Positions 1 to 4,862 of a DNA stretch of 5,485 nucleotides are shown here, piece after piece. The position numbers and the translations under genes are program-made. The stretch spans positions 1 through 5,485 of the forward strand of contig JAFYYO010000209.1 in the NCBI GenBank assembly GCA_017557475.1, in the 5' to 3' direction. Position 1 is the stretch's first letter. Every line of letters begins with the position of its first letter. The notes below the pieces were generated by a model. That model did not search any database and was not told the origin of the DNA. It saw only the letters and a program-made list of their open reading frames with translations. Source of the DNA: Bacteroidaceae bacterium (GTDB lineage Bacteria; Bacteroidota; Bacteroidia; Bacteroidales; Bacteroidaceae).

Positions 1-792
1 ACCATAGCCGTTCGAGTGGGTATGGAGTGCGGCGTGCACAATATCGCCCAAACTGCCTACGCAATGGGCATCAAGACGAAATTGAATGAGACGCGTTCCA
101 TGGTGTTGGGAAGCAGCGAAGTCAACCTTTTGGAGCTTGTCAACAGCTATTGTACCGTTGCCAACGACGGCCGCTACAGTATGCCGATGCTTGTGGAGCG
201 CATTGAGGACAGAGATGGTAACCTCATTTATCAGGCTCGCAAGAAGGAGAAGAAGGCCATTCCTTATCGTTCCGCCTATCTTATGCAGACGATGCTGAAG
301 GGCGGTCTCTCAGGCACCTCCGGCGGCCTTTGGCAGTACATCCGACCCTTCTATGCTGACACCGAGTTTGGTGGCAAGACGGGCACCAGCAACAATCATG
401 CCGACGCTTGGTTCGTTGGCGTAACGCCTGGACTTGTAGGTGGGACATGGGTTGGCGGCGAGTATCCCAGCATTCACTTCCGTACGGGACATCTCGGACA
501 AGGCAGCAAGGCGGCACTTCCCATCTTTGGCGAGTTCATTCAGAGTGTTCTCTCCGACGAGCACTTCAGCAAGTATCGCACCAAGTTCCCGCCTGCAAAG
601 GGCCTTGACCCGCGTTTGTGGACGGGTTCGGGCGAGACTTACTATCATCCCGACACGACATCCTACGACTATGACTTCTCCGATACGTCCGACGAGACGG
701 AGGAATCGGGCAATCCATTCGCTCTGGAAGAGGTGGAAGAAGACGCTCCGATAGAGGAAGAGGTTGAGCAAGTTGAGGAGGAAGAAATGTAG
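1..792 (+). CDS. Class A penicillin-binding protein (PBP1A-type), C-terminal part, 5' truncated
   Basis: Open in frame from the first base to a TAG at 790-792, giving 263 residues of a longer protein. The KTG triad of the penicillin-binding transpeptidase fold is at bases 376-384 within GGKTGTSNNHADAWFVG, the usual context in bifunctional PBP1A/1C enzymes. Upstream, the stretch around TIAVRVGMECG and EVNLLELVNSYCTVANDGRY matches the helices that follow the SxN motif. The catalytic SxxK, the SxN motif, the glycosyltransferase domain and the membrane anchor must lie before the window. Family role: the enzyme polymerises and cross-links peptidoglycan on the outer face of the inner membrane. The last 46 residues are low in complexity and very acidic (21 Asp/Glu, no Lys/Arg). 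The GTG at 16 and ATG at 22 are internal codons, not starts. It converges on the DUF1080 gene. Family assignment is firm; the exact PBP subtype is less certain. Confidence 0.93.
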   Translation, partial: TIAVRVGMECGVHNIAQTAYAMGIKTKLNETRSMVLGSSEVNLLELVNSYCTVANDGRYSMPMLVERIEDRDGNLIYQARKKEKKAIPYRSAYLMQTMLKGGLSGTSGGLWQYIRPFYADTEFGGKTGTSNNHADAWFVGVTPGLVGGTWVGGEYPSIHFRTGHLGQGSKAALPIFGEFIQSVLSDEHFSKYRTKFPPAKGLDPRLWTGSGETYYHPDTTSYDYDFSDTSDETEESGNPFALEEVEEDAPIEEEVEQVEEEEM

Positions 793-818
793 GGTTTGTC
801 GCCTCGACTTGGGTAGAT

Positions 819-863
819 AAAAAACTAGGCACGGCTAGTTAGCCAACTAGACGTGCCTAGTTT
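819..863 (-). terminator. Intrinsic terminator for the minus-strand DUF1080 operon
   Basis: AAACTAGGCACG (822-833) pairs perfectly with CGTGCCTAGTTT (852-863). A second helix inside it, CTAGTT/AACTAG (835-840/845-850), closes an AGCC loop, and only the 834/851 position is mismatched. Read on the minus strand, this long hairpin runs into six consecutive T (complement of A 819-824), the usual form of a rho-independent terminator, about 120 bp past the DUF1080 stop codon. The hairpin is also part of the 22-bp array. Confidence 0.65.
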
Positions 864-872
864 GTAAATTAG

Positions 873-909
873 ACGTGCCTAGTTGGCGAACTAGGCACGT
901 TATGTTTTT
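873..909 (+). terminator. Probable intrinsic terminator for the plus-strand PBP gene
   Basis: ACGTGCCTAGTT (873-884) and AACTAGGCACGT (889-900) form a perfect 12-bp stem with a GGCG loop. Four bases later comes a run of five T (905-909). It lies about 80 bp after the PBP stop codon in the convergent gap, so together with the hairpin at 822-863 it could act as a two-way transcription barrier. It coincides with a unit of the 22-bp array, so termination may be a secondary use of the structure. Confidence 0.5.
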
Positions 910-982
910 CATCGTAACACGTTATGATCGCAAACAATCCACGTTATGATTGCAATCATAACACGTTATGTTTTCCGACGTC

Positions 983-3349
983 TTATTTCTTCTTCGTAAG
1001 GTCGAGCACGCGAACGGCACGGAACTTCAGGCCTGCGCCATGTCCGAGGAAGCCGATGTGGCCCGTCTTGTTGAACATGCCGGGGTGATTGCGGTGGTCA
1101 ACAGTGTAAGGATTGTTGTTGCTGCCGTCGGGAGCGACATTGTGTCCCTTACAAGCCTCCTTGATGTCGCCGTCAACAATCACTTCTCCGTTAACAGTTA
1201 CGGTGATGTGGTTGCCCTGAACACGGATTTCTTCTTCGCTCCACTCGCCAAGAGGCTTGTGCTTGATGCGCTTTGCCGGGATGACGCCATACACGGAGCC
1301 ATGCACCTGATACTCACGCAAGCCAGCATAGATGGGGTCGTCGTGGTCGAGAATCTGCACTTCGCACATACCATCGTAGGCAGCATCGACACCCATCGGA
1401 GTACGGATGCCTACACCATTGTTCACGCCTGGACGCAGGAAGCAGAACTCGAAGCGGAAGATGAAGTCGCGATATTCCTTCTTGGTATAAAGGTTGCTCT
1501 CGTTGCCGTAGTTGGCCGTAACGTTGATACAACCGTTGATGGGCACATAACCAACCTTGTTGCCAACGAAGTTGTCGAGGTTCGTGCCGTCGAAGAGAAG
1601 CTCGAATCCCTGCTTTTTCTCCTCGGGAGAAAGGACGTAAGGCTCAACAGGAGTCATCTCTGAAAGCTTTTGGCGGAGGGCATCAACTGCGTAGCCGTCG
1701 TCGGCATCACCTGTTGCCTTGAAGATATTGATACACTTCTCGAGGTTGGTCTTCACGACATCATATTCGATATCCTCAGTTGTCTTCGAGATGATATCCT
1801 TAGCTGCGGTAGCTGCAGTGTAGCCAAGTTCCTTGTCGTCGAGTTGCTTGCCGACAAGCAGGAATGCGTTACGAGTAGGTGTCTGCCCAAGCTTGGCGAG
1901 GATATCCTTCTTGTTCTCGACCGACTTTGCCATTGCGAAAGCCTCGCTCAGTTTAGATGAGCGGCTGTCGAGACCTCTTTCATTATTGTTAACAAGGCGG
2001 ACATAGCTCATCAAAGCATTCTCGTTGCCATCCTTGGCAGCTGCAAGCAGAGGCTGTGCAGCCTTGTAGTTTGTGCTCTTGCCCAGTGCCTCAAGGGCAG
2101 CTTTATCACCAATCTTCGCCAGGTCAGTTACAGAAGCATCGGTACCTGTGGCAGCAAGTAGGGGATAGAGGAGCGCTCTCTTCGGCATCATGGGTTGGCT
2201 TGTGAAGAACGATATCTTCTTGTATTGTTCTTCTGCAGAGAGTGTCTGTATGGAAGCTGCACAAGCCTTTTGCCAAGCAGAAGTGTGCTTTGTGTTTTCG
2301 TCAAGCACAGTCAAAGCACCAATGATGGCATTCGTCTGATCCGGAGTAACCACGCCTGGCAGAGCTGCGAGGGCAGCCTCACCATAGGTGTTATCTTTGG
2401 TAAGCTTTATCATCTCCTCAGCTGCTTCGGTGTAGTGGCGTGCAGAAGCGAGGTTCATCAAAGAGAGTTTCTTGTCGCCTTCCGCAGTTTTCAGGGGCTC
2501 GAGCAAGTTCAACTTGTCTGGGAAAGAGCAGAGAGCGCGGAAAGCTTCCGCGTTGTTCTCGCCTCCCAACTGGTCGATGAGTACCTTTTGAGCGTCCTCT
2601 CCGCCAATCTTACCCAAGGCTTCGATGGCAGCTTTTGCAGGCTTGCCGCCCTTCGTAGCAGCAGTTGTAAGCAAAGCCTTCTGGCTCTTCACCTTGTTAT
2701 CGCCAAGCCAATTGAGGACATCACACTTGGCTCCCTCGCTGAGAGACTTATACTTCTTAGCGACGCTGGCAGCCAGTTCGTCGGTTGCAAGGCCGTTAGC
2801 TGTGGCATATTTCAGTGCCTGCATACGCAAAACATTGTCCTTACTCTTCACCGCCTTCACGATTTCATTGCCAGCATTACTGCCGAGGCTGACCAACTTG
2901 TCGTAGGCCTGAGCATAAGTATTTGAAGCTGGATGGGCAACATAGGTGACGTCTTCCTGCTTCGAGAGCAGTCGAAGTTCGTTCTCAAGGAACTGTTTTG
3001 CGTCCTTATCGCTTTGTGCGGCGATGGCTTGCTTGAGGCCTTCGCGAACGTTAGCTGCCCATGATTCGTTGGTTCCGGCAAAGGCGACGGCTCCATGAAT
3101 GGCGTATTCCACCTTTGCATTCACTTGTTGAGCGGCAGGTTTGAGCATTGCGGCAAGCATCGTGATGGACTTGGGAGCAGCCTGAACCAGCGGTTGCATT
3201 TCATTATTGAAGTCTGCTTGTGTCTGAATGGGCACGAGTGCGAGCACATCCTGAACGATGGCCTCGGTAGAGCGATTGCGTGCATCCTGTGCAAAGGAAG
3301 GCATGCTGAGCAGAATCGCTGCTATAATAATATATAATGTACGTTTCAT
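983..3349 (-). CDS. Secreted HEAT-like / DUF1080 (3-keto-disaccharide hydrolase-like) protein
   Basis: 788 residues. Residues 1-20 form a Sec signal peptide: Lys-Arg start, hydrophobic IIIAAILLS core and a likely cut after SFA, before QDA. Residues ~30-560 are helical and Ala/Leu/Lys-rich with HEAT-like repeats (for example KAAIEALGKIGGEDAQKVL near 239-257). Residues ~573-785 are a DUF1080 domain with a concanavalin/glucanase-type fold: GFELLFDGTNLDNFVG (581-596), DFIFRFEFCFLRPGVNNGVGIRTP (from 628), EVQILDHDD (663-671) and the closing GHIGFLGHGAGLKFRAVRVLDL (from 763). Characterised members of this family cleave 3-keto glycosides. The partner oxidoreductase is encoded 75 bp upstream on the same strand, consistent with an oxidise-then-cleave glycan pathway outside the cytoplasm. 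The helical region may be a scaffold or binding surface; that is inference. The ATG at 3349 is chosen because the signal peptide begins there. Substrate is not readable from sequence, and catalytic residues were not assigned. Confidence 0.9.
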   Translation of the reverse strand: MKRTLYIIIAAILLSMPSFAQDARNRSTEAIVQDVLALVPIQTQADFNNEMQPLVQAAPKSITMLAAMLKPAAQQVNAKVEYAIHGAVAFAGTNESWAANVREGLKQAIAAQSDKDAKQFLENELRLLSKQEDVTYVAHPASNTYAQAYDKLVSLGSNAGNEIVKAVKSKDNVLRMQALKYATANGLATDELAASVAKKYKSLSEGAKCDVLNWLGDNKVKSQKALLTTAATKGGKPAKAAIEALGKIGGEDAQKVLIDQLGGENNAEAFRALCSFPDKLNLLEPLKTAEGDKKLSLMNLASARHYTEAAEEMIKLTKDNTYGEAALAALPGVVTPDQTNAIIGALTVLDENTKHTSAWQKACAASIQTLSAEEQYKKISFFTSQPMMPKRALLYPLLAATGTDASVTDLAKIGDKAALEALGKSTNYKAAQPLLAAAKDGNENALMSYVRLVNNNERGLDSRSSKLSEAFAMAKSVENKKDILAKLGQTPTRNAFLLVGKQLDDKELGYTAATAAKDIISKTTEDIEYDVVKTNLEKCINIFKATGDADDGYAVDALRQKLSEMTPVEPYVLSPEEKKQGFELLFDGTNLDNFVGNKVGYVPINGCINVTANYGNESNLYTKKEYRDFIFRFEFCFLRPGVNNGVGIRTPMGVDAAYDGMCEVQILDHDDPIYAGLREYQVHGSVYGVIPAKRIKHKPLGEWSEEEIRVQGNHITVTVNGEVIVDGDIKEACKGHNVAPDGSNNNPYTVDHRNHPGMFNKTGHIGFLGHGAGLKFRAVRVLDLTKKK

Positions 3350-3354
3350 CTTGT

Positions 3355-3389
3355 CATTTACTATTTAATCATTTACCATTTACCATTTG
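3355..3389 (-). repeat. Degenerate 7-bp tandem repeat just upstream of the DUF1080 start
   Basis: On the plus strand the units read CATTTAC (3355), TATTTAA (3362), then one extra T, CATTTAC (3370), CATTTAC (3377) and a partial CATTTG (3384). On the coding (minus) strand this is a GTAAATG-type heptamer array ending six bases before the ATG. Because 7 is not a multiple of 3, the TAA-containing units place stops in different frames. No Shine-Dalgarno sequence is present, as is usual in Bacteroidota, where A/T-rich upstream sequence favours initiation. Whether the repeat acts in translation is unknown. Confidence 0.7.
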
Positions 3390-3392
3390 TTT

Positions 3393-3421
3393 CTCCCCCT
3401 TGAGGGGGGAGTAAGAGGGGG
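3393..3421. repeat. G/C-rich hairpin repeat between the two operon genes
   Basis: CTCCCCC (3393-3399) pairs with GGGGGAG (3405-3411), and a further GAGGGGG copy (3415-3421) repeats the one at 3402-3408. The element sits directly after the stop of the oxidoreductase gene, in an otherwise A/T-rich gap. On the minus strand it is followed by AGAAACAAATGG rather than a T-run, so it does not look like an intrinsic terminator. It may be a dispersed repeat, an mRNA stabiliser or a processing signal that adjusts expression of the two genes. Confidence 0.6.
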
Positions 3422-3424
3422 TCT

Positions 3425-4723
3425 TTAGATGAGCTTCCCCCATTCGCCTCTCATGGGTTGATTGACGAGACGGTTGGCTTCGTCGTCGTTGATGAAGGTT
3501 TGCGTCTTCGGATCAAAGTTGAGTGTACGGTTGAGTCGAAGTGCACAAACGCCGATGTTGACGATAGTTGCACTATGGTGACCGTTGCTCTCGTTGAGGG
3601 CGAACTGACGTCTGGTGCGTACACATTCCAGGAAGTCTGTGTTGCGTTCCTCTGGGTCGGGAAGCTCGTTGATGATTTGCTGCACATTGGGAATCGTGCA
3701 TTCGAAGCCCTTATAAACCTTTCCCTTAGGTCCTTCGATGTATGGAACCTTGCCTTCACTCTCGAAGCCTTCGCCTTCGAGGATAATCTGGCAGCCGTCA
3801 GCATAAGTGTAAGTGATGTTCCTCCAAATGCCAACTGCGTCGGGATGCTGCTGAGGAGCGTCGATCTCGACCTTGATGGGGAACTCATCATCCTTGCCGA
3901 GGATGTACTGAACGGGGTCGATGTAGTGCTGTCCCATGTCTGCCAAGCCGCCACCATCGTAGTCGAAGTAGCCGCGGAAGGTCTGATGGGTGCGATGGAT
4001 ATTGTAGGGCTTGTAGGGAGCCGGGCCGAGCCAGAGGTCGTAGTCAAGTTCCTTGGGAACCTGCTGAACCTCGAGATTCTCCTTGCCTACCCAGAAGAAC
4101 TTCCATGCGAAGCCTGTTGCGCCAGAGATGCGAACCTTGAGAGGCCAGCCGAGGAGACCGCTATCGACGAGTTTCTTCAGTGGCTTGACTTCTGTTCCAA
4201 GTCCGTAGAATGTGTCCTTAAAGCGGAACCAAGTGTTCAGGCGGAACACTCTTCCGTTGCGTTTGATTGCCTCTTCCACTCGTTTACCTTCGCCGATGGT
4301 GCGCGTCATGGGTTTCTCGCAGAAGACATCCTTACCTGCATTGGCGGCGATGACCGACATAAGTCCGTGCCAATGGGGTGGAGTGGCGATGTGCACGATA
4401 TCGACATTCGGGTCGTTAATCAAGTCGCGGAAGTCGTGATAGGACTTCAAGTCTTCGCCCCACTTCTGCTTTGCAGCGCTGAGAGCCGAGTCGAGATGCT
4501 TTTGATCCACGTCGCAAAGTGCCACGAGACGGCAGCTTTGGTCGCTGGCAAAGTGATGTCCGGAACGACCAATGCCGCCCACACCAATCAAACCTCGTGT
4601 CAGCTGGTCGCTGGGAGCAATAATATCGTTCTTGCTTCCCATTTTGCCCAGCACTTCGCGAGGCATGATGCTGAAGAGAGCAGCACCTGCTGCACCCTTC
4701 GAAATAAAGGAACGTCTGTTCAT
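3425..4723 (-). CDS. Gfo/Idh/MocA-family oxidoreductase with twin-arginine leader
   Basis: 432 residues, about the usual family length. The N-terminus MNRRSFISKGAAGAALF is a twin-arginine (Tat) leader with Arg3-Arg4 before a weak hydrophobic stretch, which implies export folded with its cofactor. The Rossmann domain (about 42-165) has GVGGIG at 47-52, an acidic DVD at 71-73 after the second strand, and the family hallmark CEKP at 135-138, whose Lys137 is the usual active-site lysine. The C-terminal alpha/beta domain contains GGGLADMGQHYID (257-269); His266 occupies the conserved catalytic histidine position. The family uses NAD(P) to oxidise or reduce sugars and derivatives. It is the first gene of a probable two-gene operon with the DUF1080 gene, which suggests C3 oxidation of a glycoside before cleavage. 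No clear AxA cleavage site is seen, so the leader might stay as an anchor. Substrate is unknown. No other in-frame ATG would preserve the Tat leader. Confidence 0.93.
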   Translation of the reverse strand: MNRRSFISKGAAGAALFSIMPREVLGKMGSKNDIIAPSDQLTRGLIGVGGIGRSGHHFASDQSCRLVALCDVDQKHLDSALSAAKQKWGEDLKSYHDFRDLINDPNVDIVHIATPPHWHGLMSVIAANAGKDVFCEKPMTRTIGEGKRVEEAIKRNGRVFRLNTWFRFKDTFYGLGTEVKPLKKLVDSGLLGWPLKVRISGATGFAWKFFWVGKENLEVQQVPKELDYDLWLGPAPYKPYNIHRTHQTFRGYFDYDGGGLADMGQHYIDPVQYILGKDDEFPIKVEIDAPQQHPDAVGIWRNITYTYADGCQIILEGEGFESEGKVPYIEGPKGKVYKGFECTIPNVQQIINELPDPEERNTDFLECVRTRRQFALNESNGHHSATIVNIGVCALRLNRTLNFDPKTQTFINDDEANRLVNQPMRGEWGKLI

Positions 4724-4733
4724 TGTAATGGTT

Positions 4734-4754
4734 GTTATTAGTTATTAGTTACTA
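4734..4754 (-). repeat. 7-bp tandem repeat in the oxidoreductase leader
   Basis: Three heptamers lie head to tail on the plus strand: GTTATTA (4734), GTTATTA (4741) and GTTACTA (4748). On the coding strand they read TAGTAAC, TAATAAC, TAATAAC and end ten bases before the ATG at 4723. They make up most of the short leader predicted from the promoter at 4764-4794. TAA or TAG triplets recur every 7 bases and so fall in all three frames ahead of the gene. Confidence 0.7.
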
Positions 4755-4763
4755 TTTTCGCAC

Positions 4764-4794
4764 CAAAATTAGCGTTTTTTCTTGACACTACAAA
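4764..4794 (-). promoter_or_regulatory. Bacteroidota-type promoter for the oxidoreductase-DUF1080 operon
   Basis: On the minus strand a TTTG (complement of 4791-4794) is separated by exactly 19 bases from TAATTTTG (complement of 4764-4771). This fits the known Bacteroidota housekeeping promoter, TTTG at -33 and TAnnTTTG at -7. The transcript would begin near 4757, giving a leader of roughly 33 bases made largely of the heptamer repeat. Confidence 0.7.
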
Positions 4795-4811
4795 ACTTTG
4801 TGAGCGAAAAC

Positions 4812-4842
4812 TATGAACTTTGAACTAATCTTTTTAACTTTG
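4812..4842 (+). promoter_or_regulatory. Probable promoter for the rRNA methyltransferase gene
   Basis: TAACTTTG at 4835-4842 matches the TAnnTTTG -7 element of Bacteroidota promoters and is 20 bases before the ATG at 4863. At the expected 19-base distance there is only TATG (4812-4815), an imperfect -33 element; a perfect TTTG at 4819-4822 is too close (12-base gap). Transcription would start near 4849, leaving a leader of about 14 bases. The promoter is divergent from that of the oxidoreductase operon. Confidence 0.5.
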
Positions 4843-4862
4843 TGCCTGAAAGCGACACCTTA

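Larger units (their letters stand above)
808..983. repeat. 22-bp-period array of palindromic units, two sequence families
   Basis: From 830 the sequence divides into seven 22-bp units starting at 830, 852, 874, 896, 918, 940 and 962; a decayed eighth may start at 808. Each unit is a CACG or CGTG tetramer followed by 18 bases built as a 7-base arm, 4-base centre and 7-base arm. Units 1-3 use CTAGTT/AACTAG arms: units 1 and 3 match perfectly over 6 and 7 bases, and unit 2 has AATTAG. Units 4-7 all begin with the identical CACGTTATG at 896, 918, 940 and 962. In unit 6 (940) the arms TTATGAT/ATCATAA are perfect, forming a 20-bp palindrome at 943-962; units 4, 5 and 7 have degenerate second arms. 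A 15-base direct repeat, TAGACGTGCCTAGTT, at 848 and 870 also obeys the period. The right end touches the stop codon of the DUF1080 gene. No protein-coding potential is seen. Function unknown; it could be a multi-site protein-binding array or a structured RNA/DNA element. Confidence 0.85.

Noticed and set aside
16..24. GTG/ATG at the window start as the start of a short protein
   Set aside because: The frame is open upstream to base 1 and the sequence is the middle of a PBP transpeptidase domain.
310..771. Minus-strand open frame antisense to the penicillin-binding protein
   Set aside because: The plus strand carries the KTG motif and family context; the antisense product shows no domain or promoter.
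830..983. CRISPR-like array of short repeats and spacers
   Set aside because: The identical part is only 9 bp and the period 22 bp, both too short for CRISPR. The 'spacers' contain arms complementary to the repeat, and no cas genes are near.
830..983. Iteron-type plasmid replication origin
   Set aside because: A 22-bp spacing fits iterons, but there is no replication initiator gene and the flanks are chromosomal housekeeping genes. Palindromic units also differ from directional iterons.
968..1663. Plus-strand open frame (231 residues) antisense to the DUF1080 domain
   Set aside because: The minus strand encodes conserved DUF1080 motifs here; the antisense product has no recognisable motif and starts inside the repeat array.
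2195..2926. Plus-strand open frame (243 residues) antisense to the HEAT-like region
   Set aside because: It overlaps the well-supported secreted protein entirely and resembles no known family; best read as a shadow frame.
3350..3424. Separate promoter or intrinsic terminator between the two operon genes
   Set aside because: No TAnnTTTG with a properly spaced TTTG was found on the minus strand, and the G/C hairpin has no T-run after it.
3458..4741. Long plus-strand open frame (427 residues) antisense to the oxidoreductase gene
   Set aside because: It mirrors a clearly real gene, has no recognisable domain, and its openness follows from the codon use of the opposite strand.
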